The position numbers were made by a program, and so were the translations under genes. From Allolobophora icterica (Eukaryota; Annelida; Clitellata; Crassiclitellata; Lumbricidae), in assembly GCA_963556255.1 (NCBI GenBank), contig OY744605.1:37757108-37821107 (forward strand): a stretch of 64,000 nt of DNA, given 5' to 3'. A model generated the notes under the pieces. The model made no database searches, was not told where the DNA came from, and saw only the letters and a list, made by a program, of their open reading frames with translations. This document shows, one piece after another, positions 46,259 to 57,399 of this stretch. Position 1 is the stretch's first letter. Each line of letters starts with the position of its first letter.

Positions 46259-46573
46259 TGTTACAGGCAATTCGTAAAACCAGGGATTTTGTAAAATCCC
46301 TGAAATTTTTAGGTACTTTGTAAAATCCCTGATTCACTCAGGCACTTTACAAAATCCCTGAAAAAACCAGGGATTTTGTAAAATCCCTGAAATCAGACGA
46401 CGAAAATTTGACAGATTGCCTGAAATGAAAATGACGAACATAATCGAAGTTTATTACGCAAACAAACCCTATTTTCAAGGGATCGACAGTTTAAGATGTT
46501 TTTTTTATTTTAAGTTTAGTTCTCATGTTGTACAACGAGGAATTTTGTAAAATGTCTGACAGTTTATTATGCA
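46259..46573 (+). repeat. Left terminal inverted repeat of the Ginger-like element
   Basis: Contains three or four copies of an ACAGGGATTTT/AAAATCCCTG palindrome and variants (CTTTGTAAAATCCCTG). These are probably transposase-binding repeats. Confidence 0.85.
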
Positions 46574-47131
46574 AAGAAGTGTTATAAGTCAAACGATTAC
46601 CATTTTTAGATGGTATTTTATTTTAAGTTCAGTTCTACATCAGTTTTTGTTGTCACACGACATACTCGAATGGTTTCGACACTTGACTTTCCCTTTGAAA
46701 AATTTAAACTTTGAAGTTGCAAATTAATTGAAGTTGTTGATACATCACAAATTAATAAACAATCAGGCTCGACAACTTTACTTTCCCTTGAAAAATTTGC
46801 AGCTATTTGTCTTGCAGCACTCAGTAGACTTTGAAGTTGCAGGATAATTGAAGTTGTTGATACTTCACAAATTAGTAAACAATACGGCTCGACAACTGCA
46901 CTTTCCGTTTGAAAAATTTGTCCCTATTTGTTTCGCAGAACTCAGAGAACTTTGATTGTCTATTTACTTATAATTCTTTGATGTGCCGTCGCAACAATTA
47001 GAAGTTGACCGAAATATTTTCCGATTGGCTGAGATTAACTGTGGTCAGACGAGTACCCTTGCTATAAATTAAAACCCAGCAAGAACTATTTCATTTCTGG
47101 TTATCCTTTGGTTAGGTCAGTTCTAAACAAA

Positions 47132-47455
47132 ATGGATAGTGAGCATAATATGACAGGTAAAATTTATGGAACAGTTGCTTGTTATGTACAATGCCGATAA
47201 GAAAACAGCGCTGATTAAGAAGGAAACGTAGGCCTATACTTCGATTTGATTGATGAGCTGAAAGAAGCGATGAAGGATACAACAACAAAGACCAACAGAC
47301 AGTACTACATCCTAAAACGGTTAGTGACATCACTCACATCAGATAACTGTATTGCGATCATTCCTACTGGTGGGAAGAATATATATAATAAGAACATGCA
47401 TAATAAACTGTCAGACATTTTACAAAAATTCCTGGTTGTACAACATGAGAACTAA
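47132..47455 (+). pseudogene. Broken KRBA2/Ginger2-like N-terminal fragment
   Basis: An ATG at 47132 opens a frame that is stopped at 47198 and 47216. In the same frame, from about 47231, it reads LYFDLIDELKEAMKDTTTKT and then NRQYYILKRL. The RQYxxLKRx block recalls the start of KRBA2-like transposon proteins, before the integrase domain. No integrase domain is present, and the frame runs into the right inverted repeat. Assignment is from memory of the family and needs a search. Confidence 0.4.
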
Positions 47456-47711
47456 ACTTAAAATAAAATACCATCTTAAACTGTCGATCCCTTGAAAATA
47501 GGGTTTGTTTGCTTAATAAACTTCAATTATGTTCGTCATTTTCATTTCAGGCAATCTGTCAAATTTTCGTCTTCTGATTTCAGGGATTTTACAAAATCCC
47601 TGGTTTTTTCAGGGATTTTGCAAAGTGCCTGAGTGAATCAGGGATTTTACAAAGTACCTAAAAATTTCAGGGATTTTACAAAATCCCTGGTTTTACGAAT
47701 TGCCTGTAACA
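47398..47711 (-). repeat. Right terminal inverted repeat of the Ginger-like element
   Basis: Reverse complement of 46259-46573 with a few substitutions and a one-base indel. It ends CGAATTGCCTGTAACA. Confidence 0.85.
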
Positions 47712-47744
47712 TATATATATAGGTCAAACAGGTCAGTATAAATC

Positions 47745-48058
47745 TTGCTGTATGTATGTATGTATGTATGTATGTATGTATGTATGTATGCATGTATGTA
47801 TGCATGTATGTATGTATGTATGTATGTATGTATGTATGTATCTATGTATGTATGTATGTATGTATGTATGTATGTATGTATGTATGTATGTATGTATGTA
47901 TGTATGTATGTATGTATGTATGTATGTATGCATGTATGTATGTATGTATGTATGTATGTATCTATGTATGTATGTATGTATGTATGTATGTATGTATGTA
48001 TGTATGTATGTATGTATGTATGTATGTATGTATGCATGTATGTATGTATGTATGTATG

Positions 48059-48092
<34 letters not shown>

Positions 48093-48117
48093 GGTATGTA
48101 TGTAGGTATGTATGGCC

Positions 48118-48151
<34 letters not shown>

Positions 48152-48386
48152 TGTATGTATGTATGTATGTATGTAGGGCCTATGTATGTATGTATGTATG
48201 TATGTATGTATGTATGTATGTATGTATGTATGTATGTATGTATGTATGTATGTATGTATGTATGTATGTATGTATGCATGCATGTATGTATGTATGTATG
48301 TATATATGTATGTATGTAGGTAGGTATGTATGTATGTATGTATGTATGTATGTATGTATGTTGACCCTATGTATGTATGTATGTAT
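47745..48386. repeat. (GTAT)n microsatellite
   Basis: About 640 bases of GTAT with rare GCAT, CTAT and GGCC interruptions. It resumes for about 25 bases after the hAT-like insertion (49237-49262). Confidence 0.95.
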
Positions 48387-48632
48387 TAGGGACCTGCGAA
48401 TCATAAATTTTTCGTCGAATCGAATCTCGAATCGAATCGGGGGTAAAGATTCGAATTCGAATCGAATCTCGAATCGAATCGGCGGGTACCATGTTTGATA
48501 TTCATGTGGTGTGCACTTGATAGCACACTGTAAGTATCAATATATTAATAAATTTTCTGCAGTTTAAAAATCAATTAAACTAAGTATTAAGCTAAGTAAC
48601 AGAATTAACAATAACACAAATAATTTATGAGT

Positions 48633-48696
48633 TAAGTAAGTAAGTAAGTATATTCTTTATTGTACCAATTGCATAACCGCACTTTGGTGTACATAC
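48633..48696 (-). mobile_element. Possible retroelement tail inside the hAT-like element
   Basis: GTTAAGTAAGTAAGTAAGTA followed by TTCTTTATTG and AACCGCACTTTGGTG. It resembles 39010-39045 and the AAGT tail at 40675-40695. It abuts the nested MITE. Confidence 0.4.
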
Positions 48697-48704
48697 ATTT
48701 AAGC

Positions 48705-48958
48705 CAGGCATGGACAACTTCTTTTCAACAGAGAGCCGCCCTAAGATTTTAAGGGCAGCTCTGGGGCCGTATGACAATCGCAGGCTAATTTTTGCAGATT
48801 AATTTGCCCCAGAAAGTGAGACAATATTAATTTTACTCAAAATAAATATTGCAGAATAACTTTTATGGTGCAATGCTAATAAAAAAGACATGTCAAGGGC
48901 CGGTCCAAAGGTCCCAGAGGCTGGATCTGGCCCGCAGGCCGTATGTTGCCCACCTCTG
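48705..48958. mobile_element. Nested hAT-like MITE
   Basis: Inverted termini CAGGCATGGACAAC and GTTGCCCACCTCTG, with GGCCCGCAGGCC near the right end, a layout common in hAT MITEs. The flanks ATTTAAGC (48697-48704) and ATCTAAGT (48959-48966) match at six of eight bases. It lies wholly inside the larger hAT-like element. Confidence 0.7.
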
Positions 48959-49262
48959 ATCTAAGTGGAATATAAATAATATTCTAATTATAAGCACCAT
49001 TTTCGTGCCAGAGGGTTTGCTGTCTTCGGGTGCCGCGTTGCACGCAGAAATTCAACAACCATTCCACGAGCAGTTAACAATTACAACAATTAGTTGTAAA
49101 CAAAGTGCGTCACGTCTAATCATTTTTCCCAAAAACGATTCGAAAATTTTCGAATCATGACATCATTTTCGAATCGAATCGAATACTGCCGCCCGATTCG
49201 TTTTCGAATCGAATATCGAAGCTTCGCAGGTCCCTAGTATGTATGTATTTATGTATGTATGT

Positions 49263-49690
49263 ATTTTAGGTATCCAAAAAACAGAAATTTTCAGAAGTCT
49301 CCATATTTTAAAGGCCAAAATCAGGAAAGTTTCCATAGAACTAGTTATTGTGTTGTATGAAGTTACAGCTAATTAGATCAACATTTAGGGTCCCACAGGC
49401 GATTCTTGTTAAAAGATTTGTATAGCTGAATGGCTTAGTGAATTTACCCGCTGCCGCTGAAGGAAAGTTTGCCCCAGATTACCTCGGCAACAACAATTAA
49501 TAGAGAAGTATTTTATGTCGGTGATAGGGTTTTCCGGGTTTTCCGGGTAGAAGAAGTCAAAGAAGCCATTTATTTCCAACATTTTCAAGGGCATTTGACC
49601 TCAGTTGTCAAATATTAATACCTGGTTATCGGTGAAGGATAAAGAGAGAGTCTCAGTTCATCGGGGTCTATATACACATAGACGTGGTCT
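49263..49690. other. No gene recognised
   Basis: Contains a tandem GGGTTTTCCGGGTTTTCCGG near 49527; function unknown. Confidence 0.45.
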
Positions 49691-49694
49691 TTAA

Positions 49695-49845
49695 ATGTCT
49701 TTCATGCCTTTCCTCCCTGCCTTCCTACCTGCCTTCCTACCTGCCTCCCTCCCTGCCTCCCTGCCTCCCTGCCTCCCTCCCTGCCTCCCTCCCTCCCTCC
49801 CTCTCCTATTGCCTCTCTGCTTCCCTGCCTCCCTCCATTCCTGTT
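49695..49845. repeat. (CTCC/CTGC)n pyrimidine microsatellite
   Basis: CCTGCCTCCCTCC units. The Pro/Leu/Ser-rich frames across it are repeat translations. Confidence 0.9.
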
Positions 49846-49849
49846 TCTT

Positions 49850-50569
49850 CTGTGGCACGAAGGTGTCGTATCGATAAGAATTACATTTCTATTTTAGCGC
49901 CTCTTTCAATCCTTTCCCCATCCGCCGTGTTGAGTACCAGTAGCAAAACATCCCTCTGTCCATAAAAGTGGTCGGTGGAGGCACGTACGGTTTATACGGA
50001 ATAGGCCTAACTTCTGAAAAAGTAAAAACGCACCGGATGACCAAAAACAACTCCCCTAACACAGGAAAAGTAAGTCAATCGCTTGTGAAACGAGATCCTT
50101 TGAGAGCAGTCAATGTGATCCTGGATACACTGGATGCACATCCTAAATCAACAATTACCTTCCCACTATAACACGCTACTAGACCCGATGCGATTTAGCG
50201 CTGTCCGACAGTGTTGTTGCCTTTGCGTGCTATGCTATTCGTTGGCGTGACATTGATATAGCGCCTCTGCTCACGCAACCGCATCGACTGCTAATGAAGA
50301 CGTCGCTGTAACGGACGCTTTGCAACAACGAATGCAGATCGAAATCGATGCCCAACCTGTTACCAACAGCCGCAGCCGCTTGTGATATGGGCTGAGGACG
50401 TGCAAGCGACTCGTTAATTGTTACGGGCCATTTATCTGGTGGTATGCCACGCAAAATTATGTAGGTCTTTGGTATGTATATGGTTTGGTACGCGTAATGG
50501 ATGTTGGTGTCTGCGCTGGTCCTCTGATCGGGGGATAAGCTGGTCACCAGGAAGAGCGGGTCGATTGAC
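49850..50569. other. No gene recognised
   Basis: A 105-codon minus-strand frame (50230-50547) has no recognised domain. GATATAGCGCCTCTGCTCAC near 50253 may be a degraded minus-strand LINE tail. Confidence 0.4.
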
Positions 50570-51850
50570 TAAAGCCGATCAATATGATCAGTTGAGCTGA
50601 TCGGCTGATCAGTTGAGTTGACTTGATCAGTTGATCAATTGTTCAGTTTAGATGAGTTGATCAGTTGAGTTGAGTTGATAAATTGATCAGTTGAGTTAAT
50701 TTGATCAGCTGAGTTGAGTTGATCAGTTGAGTTGAACTGATCAGTTGAGTTGATTTGATCAGTTGATCAATTGATCAGTTAAGTTGATTTGATCAGTTGA
50801 GTTGAGTTGATCAGTTGAGTTGAACTGATCAGTTGAGTTGAGTTGATCAATTGATCAGTTGAGTTGATTTGATCAGTTGAGTTGGGTTGATCAGTTGAGT
50901 TGAACTGATCAGTTGAGTTGAGTTGATCAATTGATCAGTTAAGTTGATTTGATCAGTTGAGTTGAACTGATCAGTTGAGTTGATTTGATCAGTTCAGTTG
51001 AATTGATCAGTTGAGTTGATCAATTTGGTCAGTTTAGTTGAGTTGATCAGTTGAGTTGATCAGTTGATCAGTTTAGTTGAGTTGATCAGTTGAGTTGAGT
51101 TGATCAGTTGAGTTGATCAGTTGATCAGTTTAGTTGAGTTGATCAGTTGAGTTGAGTTGATCAGTTGAGTTGAGTTGATCAGTTGAGTTGAACTGATCAG
51201 TTGAGTTGATTTGATCAGTTCAGTTGAATTGATCAGTTGAGTTGATCAATTTGGTCAGTTTAGTTGAGTTGATCAGTTGAGTTGAGTTGATCAGTTGAGT
51301 TGAGTTGATCAGTTGAGTTGAATTGATCAGTTGAGTTGATCAGTTGATCAGTTTAGTTGAGTTGATCAGTTTTGATCAGGTGATCAGTTGATAAATTGAT
51401 CAGTTAAGTTGATTTGATCAGTTGAGTTGGGTTGATCAGCTGAGTTGAAGTGATCAGTTGAGTTGAGTTGATCAATTGATCAGCTAAGTTGATTTGATCA
51501 GTTGAGTTGAGTTGATCAGTTGAGTTGAACTGATCAGTTGAGTTGAGTTGATCAACTGATCAGTTGAGTTGATTTGATCAGTTGAGTTGAGTTGATCAGT
51601 TGAGTTCAATTGGTCAGTTGAGTTGATCAATTGGTCAGTTTAGTTGAGTTGATCAGTTGAGTTGACCAGTTGATCAGTTTAGTTGAGTTGATCAGTTTTG
51701 ATCAGGTGATCAGTTGATAAATTGATCAGTAAAGGTGATTTGATTAGTTGAGTTAATTTAATCAGTTGAGTTGAGTTGATCAGTTGGGTTGAGTTGACAA
51801 GTTGGAGAGTTGAGTTGATTTGATCAGTTGAGCTGATAAGTTGCATTGAG
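50570..51850. repeat. GATCAGTTGAGTT satellite with higher-order periods
   Basis: About 1.3 kb built from TTGATCAGTTGAG and TTGAG units. An exact 80-bp higher-order period is seen in the landmark GATCAATTGATCAG at 50765, 50845 and 50925. Longer segmental duplications repeat at about 226 and 326 bases (TTGAACTGATCAG at 50961 and 51187; TTTGATCAGGTGAT at 51371 and 51697). It is dense in the palindrome TGATCA. Confidence 0.9.
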
Positions 51851-52313
51851 TGGCAGGGGCTTCTATCCCTATTAAGGGCGGGCGCAAGTTGAGCCCAGTG
51901 AAAAACAGGGGGAAGTATTTCTTTTCAATTTTTATCGCACTCCTACAAGTTACAGAGTCTTCGCTCACAGTTCTGCGCAGGGCCTGCTTCCAATTTCTGC
52001 CTGGAGGAAAAGTTCCCCCCCCCACCCCAGTGAAATGGATGTTGCTGTTCAACTGACAGTCAGGCCAGTAAAATGCTTCGTCCTGCAACATCCAAGAACT
52101 GAACATGTTAGATTAAACATTGCTGTTGGCCATTATTGACAATATGTTGCAAAGGCCTTTGAAGAGCATTTTCAACTTAGTATTGTGATGTAGCCTATCA
52201 CTATTATGGGCCATGCAGTATTTGCTTAGATTACAGTGTCTAAGCAGTGTTATAGATAGTCATTAATATTTGTATCAGTATTATGAGACATGCAATACTT
52301 GCTTAGGTTCAGG

Positions 52314-52569
52314 GGCGTAACTTTTGTCTACAAAGTGGGGGGTACCAATTTCTTCTCCACATTCGCTTTTCGCATGGGGAGCATTTCTGACATATTACCC
52401 TGCCAGTAGCCTATTCCCATTAATTTTTGTGTCAGTGAAAACAAGCCATCTTTTAATTGCTGTAGCAATAAAATACTGATTGGCATTGTTTAAATAGTGG
52501 GAGGGTACGGTACCCCAGTCCAAAAAGTTGGGGGGGGGGGCGGGTACCCTTTGTGTATCTTTCAAATTA
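52314..52569. mobile_element. G-rich MITE, related in style to the CAGGG(A/G)CGT elements
   Basis: Starts CAGGGGCGTAACTTTTG and ends near CAAATTACGCC, with G runs close to both ends (GTGGGGGGTACC and TTGGGGGGGGGGCGGGTACC). The flanking CTTAGGTT and CCTAGTTT agree at six of eight bases. The right terminus is diverged. Confidence 0.5.
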
Positions 52570-53204
52570 CGCCTAAGCCTAGTTTGCAGTGTCTAGGCAG
52601 TGTTATAGTGTATCATTATTAGGCCTACTTGTTTTTCTTTAGCTATTGGCTATTAAGTTGTGCTATTTTTCTGTTGATGTAAGATGGAAAAAAGTTTAAA
52701 AAATTGAAAAAATCGTTCATCATCCTGCTGATTAAGAAAATCTAGTTGGTCCATGCAACAATTAGTGTCGTGTAGTGCAGTGAAAATGGGATTATCAGAT
52801 CTTGAAATATTCCTGCAAAATAATTGTCGGCTGGGTAACACTTACTGCAATAGGCAGGAATGGAGCCTGTTGCTGCAGCATTACACCAGAAATATGCATT
52901 CATAATGCAGTCTTTAAAATCTTCATATATTTGCTGAACAGTGCCCCATATTGCCCAATATTTTAACATGTGTCCCATATTTTGCAAATTTTGTCCCATA
53001 TTTATTACAGCCTGTCCCATAAATTTTTTACAGTGCACTGGGAACCCTGCAGAAATTAATTCAGCAGTTCAGTTGAACTAAAATGTATAGTTTTCCAAAA
53101 CCAGTTTTCTTTCTCCAAAAATGTGCTAAAACTCATCTACGACAATTTAGAAATCCAAAATTTTTTCAGAGAGGACCCCGGACCCCCTCCACTTCAAGGG
53201 GAGG

Positions 53205-53400
53205 GGAGGGTAAGGGAGGGAATGGTACAGGAGTGGTAAAGGGAGAGGGGAGGGGATAAGGGGTAGGGATAGGGTGGGGAGGGGTAAGGGAGGAAGGGAA
53301 GGGAGGTAGGGAAGGGCTTTACAGTAAGGGGATTGCTTCCGGCTTACAGGGAGGATAGTAAGCCCTGGTTCTGTGTGAGATGGGGGGGGCAGGAGAGGGA
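53205..53400. repeat. (GGGGA)n-rich purine tract
   Basis: GGGAGGGG and GGTAAGGG units, strongly strand-asymmetric. The minus-strand Pro/Leu/Ser frame over it is a repeat translation. Confidence 0.75.
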
Positions 53401-53439
53401 TTGAGCCCGGTTGTTTAGGGGGGATAGAAGCCACTGTTG

Positions 53440-53800
53440 AGTGGGTCAGTTCATTAGTTGAGTTGATTGATAAGTTAAACTTTAGTTAAGTTGATCAGTT
53501 GATCTGCTGAGTTGATTTGATTAGTTGAGTTTATTTGAACAGTTGAGTTGATGTGATCAGTTGAGTTGAGCTGATAAGTTGAATTGAGTGGATTAGATGA
53601 GTTGATTGATAAGTTTAGTTAAGTTGATCAGTTGATCAGCTGAGTCGATTTGATCAGTTGAATTGAGCTGATAAGTTGAATTGAATAATCATTTGATCAG
53701 TTGAGTCGATTTAATCATTGTATCAGGTGAGTTAAAATGATCAATTGCAAAGTTAAGTTGATTTTATCAGATGAGTGGAGTTGCTTAGATCAGCTAAGTT
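53440..53800. repeat. Second, more diverged block of the GATCAGTTGAGTT satellite
   Basis: The same TTGATCAGTTGAG-type units as 50570-51850 but with more substitutions. It is probably one ancestral array split by the 1.6-kb segment. Confidence 0.8.
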
Positions 53801-53812
53801 TGAAAGATTCTA

Positions 53813-53868
53813 CATAATATATATACATATCATATATATATATATTATATATATATATATATATATTA
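53813..53868. repeat. (TA)n tract
   Basis: Interrupted TA run directly before the partial hAT-type copy. Confidence 0.85.
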
Positions 53869-54136
53869 TGTACAACCTTGCAAACGGCTTGTGTAGCAAA
53901 TTCCATCTCTGAGTTGGCGCCAACTACGCAGAGCGGATAAAAGTGTGAGTGGTAAAATTCTTTGCGACACTGAACTGTCTTGCGATAGATTTAACGTGGC
54001 CCCGTTCATGCTATTAAATAATTAAAAGCCATATATGTCTTTAAGTTATGTGAGACCTTCTGGTGTAATTTTTTAAGAAAGGGCCATTGAAGCCTCATAT
54101 AACTTAGGGCCGTATACCAAGTCTAAATCCGGCATT
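53866..54136. mobile_element. Right half of a hAT-type MITE like that at 4842-5296
   Basis: AACGGCTTGTGTAGCAAATT, GTGAGACCTTCTGGTGTAAT and the terminus CTAAATCCGGCATTG match the right half of the 4842-5296 element, with one stretch of unrelated sequence. The left end is missing beyond the TA tract. Confidence 0.75.
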
Positions 54137-54258
54137 GCGTGTGGTCAGTGGGAGAGATAATTATTATAGTAGAATACAAAACAACGCCTGAGTTACGAGC
54201 AGCATCAGCCAACTCTAAAGGCGAGCTACCCAGTTTAAAAAGTTTAGACCATTGACAT

Positions 54259-54475
54259 TGGGGCCCGATAGCGCATTGGATAACATCTGGCGTAGAGTGC
54301 GAGAGGTACAGAGATCGAGTCCCATAGGCGGACATGCTTTGTAGGCTGCAATTTGCGCCGTGTATTGCAGGCTGTCTGTTCTGTTAGTAGTTAAGATTTA
54401 TCGCATAACATGTACATGTACAGCGCAGTGCGTTTGCAGGCGCTTAATTAAAGAATAAATATTATTATTTTTTTT
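54259..54475 (+). mobile_element. tRNA-derived SINE with (ATT)n tail
   Basis: The head GGGGCCCGATAGCGCATTGG and the B-box-like GAGATCGAGTCCC imitate a tRNA. The body ends in GCAGGCGCTTAATTAAAGAA and an ATT-rich tail. The GGCGCTTAAT end is shared with the SINE at 44120-44305. Confidence 0.6.
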
Positions 54476-54529
54476 TAAATTATTATTAATTTTTTTTTTT
54501 TACCCGAGGTATATGTTATTATTATTATA

Positions 54530-54544
54530 ATATATATTATTATA

Positions 54545-54606
<62 letters not shown>
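54530..54606. repeat. (ATT)n microsatellite
   Basis: ATT run growing out of the SINE tail. Confidence 0.9.
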
Positions 54607-54607
<1 letters not shown>

Positions 54608-54609
54608 TT

Positions 54610-56130
54610 GTTAAACTACATACATGGATGTGTGTATGTGTGTATGTGTGTAAATAGACATAATTTTCTATAGTGCCTTCCAGTCACATCACAGAGCGGA
54701 TCTCTTAAGCCTAAATCGATATTAGAGTTCTGGAAGGGCGACAAGTACGTCAGCGTATAAATGATGATAACGCTGGTATATGTTACGATGATTTGACACA
54801 GTGCAAATAATGTTGCATTTTGTTTTAGACGATGTTTGGCAATGAGATGTGAAGTAGGCTAATAGAATGCAGTGGTCTTGACTGTTTAATCGCTATTCCC
54901 GCTTTCTCAGGTTACATCACACATGAGTTTCATGTAAAGCCAATTACAATTCCGCATATCTCGGATGATCATGATTGGTTCCATTCTTTCGTCCATCCTT
55001 TAGTCATACGCTTGTGCTCGATAAGGACTTAACCTCTAGAAATAAATGCCAAATAGTGAAGGGGCGGGGTATATATTAAAATAAATTATTTAAAACGGCC
55101 AGGACATCAGGTTGATTTCCTGTACATATCTTCGATCGAGAAATCTGAAATTCGACAATCCAGGTATAAGCAGCTGACTAAATAGAAAAAACTAAGAATA
55201 GAGGAAATCAGACAGATGGAAATACTAGACGCAATCCGTTGGTGAAAAATGTGCAGAGAGAAGAATAAATAGGGCCTAGAGGTAATGACGGGGTAAAGGA
55301 ATAGGTTGACGCATATACCAATATACGGAATATACGGAAATACAAAGCCGGCAAGACAATTAAAGATACAATTAAGGAAAGAGTGAGATATAGGGGGCCT
55401 ATAACGATGACACAGCAATGAAGAAAAATTGATGGGAATAGAGAAATAAAAAGGGAACGAGGAACAGTGGGAAAGAAGGAAAGAACAGAAGAAAGGAACA
55501 AAGAAAGAGACATGGACATTGAAAGCAAGAGCAAAAGATGAGCAAGAGAAGAGCATTATACGATTAGGTGGTGTATGACATTGGTAATCATCATTCGAGT
55601 GCAATATTTGCTCCATCCTTCGCCTCCATCCTTCCAGCACGACGATCCACTCAAATCAGAGAAAAACAAGATCTTAGAGCTATCGAACCCAGCCCCTAAC
55701 ACGACAGAATGGGTTCGAGATAGAATATGTGGGTGCAATGCCGCTCTTCAGCCAGATGGAAATCATGTTTGTTCAATGCATCGGCTTAAATCGGTGCCAA
55801 TGGATCTCGATCGTCACCCATAAAAAAAGAAAGGTTAGGCGGACTAGAGTCACGTTGACCATCATCCATTGTTTGATTAATTAGTCGGACTGAATGACTC
55901 GGGACATTTAGCTGGCAGTAGATCTATTTAATTACATTTCATGATCGTATTCTCAAAATAGCTTTGTAGCAGACAACCCGTAATGTGCTTGTGTGTTTTT
56001 GTCACGTGACCATGTTGTCCAATAATGTCACTTGATGTAGGTCAAGCAAGACAATATTGCTAGAAGGGATCTAATTCCAGCGTATCAAAAACTGCTGAAG
56101 AATACTGAATGATATAAACATCATTAATCA
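54610..56130. other. No gene recognised
   Basis: A 177-codon minus-strand frame (55107-55640) is hydrophobic and Ser/Phe-rich because the plus strand is purine-rich there; it shows no domain. Confidence 0.45.
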
Positions 56131-56138
56131 CCCATAAT

Positions 56139-56321
56139 CAGGGACGTAACTAGCGTTGGGCTTGGGGGGGCTTAAGCCCCCCCCAAACGAAGTTGAAGCC
56201 CCCCCCCCAAACAAGTCAAGCCGTTGTATGCTTACGGCTAAAATTCGTATGAACACTGTATAAATGTTGCCATGTTTAAGGTTTAAGCCCCCCCAAACGA
56301 AAAATCCTAGTTACGTGCCTG
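56139..56321. mobile_element. Non-autonomous hAT-type MITE, 183 bp
   Basis: Termini CAGGGACGTAACTAG and CTAGTTACGTGCCTG. A perfect 8-base target duplication, CCCATAAT, lies at 56131-56138 and 56322-56329. The interior is GC-homopolymer-rich with AAGCCCCCCC blocks. Confidence 0.85.
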
Positions 56322-56329
56322 CCCATAAT

Positions 56330-56900
56330 AACTATTTCAGCAGGAGAGGGAAATCAACTAATTACTTACTGGCTAAAATTCACTTTAAAAAATCAAAGAC
56401 ACGAATGTTGGGTGATAGACGTTCACAGGCAGTACCTGTTTGTTGCCAGAAATGAGAATAGGCCTACAAGCCAGGACCTCAAATTACTTAGCTGTAGAAT
56501 AAAAGTGAACTTATACAATGAGAGTTATGATTAGAAAAGAAAAGTCCCAGTGACCTTTACTACTGCACCGAGGTTCGTTCAGTATAAAAAAGGTTGGGGA
56601 ATTATAGTTAAGAACTAATGCTGATGATTGAAAACAGGTCTCATTCAAAGCTTGTATGTATGAGGAAATTGAATGCTCACAAAGAAAATGATGTAACACT
56701 GCAGCCATATTTTGAAGATAAAAATATTTAATTGGCCAATAACCAGACTCTAAATTCTGACTGAACCTGGATTTATTTTAATACCATCAGCCAAACTAGG
56801 CAACGGAAACAGATACAAAGAAATCCATGATGTGAAGTTGACGAATTTCTATATAAATTTACATATGAATGATTTGACAAAACATCACCGGGAACCAGAT
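56330..56900. other. No gene recognised
   Basis: AT-rich intergenic DNA. Confidence 0.5.
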
Positions 56901-56904
56901 AAAA

Positions 56905-56995
56905 TGAATGAATCAATCAATCAATCAATCAATCAGAATTTATGTAGTGCCCCTTCAGGATCTCTACCCAGAGGCTATCCCGACCTAGGCCACAC
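56905..56995 (-). mobile_element. L2-type LINE 3' tail (minus strand) with (AATC)n end
   Basis: On the minus strand, CCTCTGGGTAGAGATCCTGA and AGGGGCACTACATAAATTCT are followed by GATT repeats. Confidence 0.65.
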
Positions 56996-56999
56996 GAAA

Positions 57000-57395
57000 G
57001 AGAGTAGTCATAAGGAGCTGGTAGAACGGAGAGGGAGGAACTCTGGGGAAGTGACACAACTCCGGGGAAGGGAGCCATTTGACGTCGACGGGCCTACCAC
57101 AGAAAACGCCCGGCGCCGAATAGCGTCCGCCTGGCCCGGTCGGTGTTAACACGTCGAAACGTCACTCCTTGAGACAAGCTCAAGAATAAACCAGACCACA
57201 GTGATGCATGTGTAAAACCAGGTAATAGACTTTGCAATTTCAATTACAACGATTTCTACAGCATCGTCTGTAGCAAGTTACTTCTAGGATGCTTTACGAG
57301 TCAACTGTTTGCGCAAATGTTAAAGGTTACATAGCAAGTACAGTTTAAACTGTTATTCAAAAACCATGAATGTTTTTTGGCTTCCTGGATAGGTA
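57000..57395. other. No gene recognised
   Basis: GC-richer part of about 150 bases after the LINE tail, then AT-rich DNA. Confidence 0.4.
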
Positions 57396-57399
57396 TAGG

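Larger units (their letters stand above)
46259..47711 (+). mobile_element. Non-autonomous Ginger2-like DNA transposon
   Basis: 1453-bp element bounded by inverted repeats of about 314 bp (46259-46573 and 47398-47711) that differ at only a few positions. The termini begin TGTTACAGGCAATTCG. The flanks are TATA on both sides, a 4-bp target duplication, although the right flank is TA-rich. TGTNR termini with 4-bp duplications are described for Ginger transposons, whose transposase is an integrase relative. The interior keeps a broken N-terminal coding fragment resembling KRBA2/Ginger2-type proteins. Each arm contains repeated palindromes of the form CAGGGATTTT-GT-AAAATCCCTG. Superfamily is inferred; the inverted repeats are seen directly. 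Confidence 0.7.
48387..49236. mobile_element. Non-autonomous hAT-like element inserted in the (GTAT)n array
   Basis: Inverted termini TAGGGACCTGCGAA and TTCGCAGGTCCCTA. Flanks GTATGTAT on both sides fit an 8-bp duplication, although the surrounding repeat makes this uninformative alone. Both subterminal regions carry arrays of TTCGAATCGAAT-like units, probably transposase-binding sites. It contains another element at 48705-48958. No transposase is encoded. Confidence 0.75.
51851..53440. other. Non-satellite DNA splitting the satellite array
   Basis: 1.6 kb without satellite units. It includes a G-rich MITE (52314-52569) and a GGGGA-rich tract (about 53205-53330). No gene recognised; 96-108-codon frames here have no domain. 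Confidence 0.5.

Noticed and set aside
46280..46390. CRISPR array or attachment sites from repeated CAGGGATTTTGTAAAATCCC
   Set aside because: The copies lie inside the inverted repeats of a eukaryotic DNA transposon at irregular spacing.
47693..48498. Several MYVC/HTYI open frames over 100 codons
   Set aside because: Translations of the (GTAT)n array in all frames.
55107..55640. 177-codon minus-strand hydrophobic frame, possible membrane protein
   Set aside because: The plus strand is purine-rich here, which makes Ser/Phe/Leu-rich minus frames likely; no family pattern.
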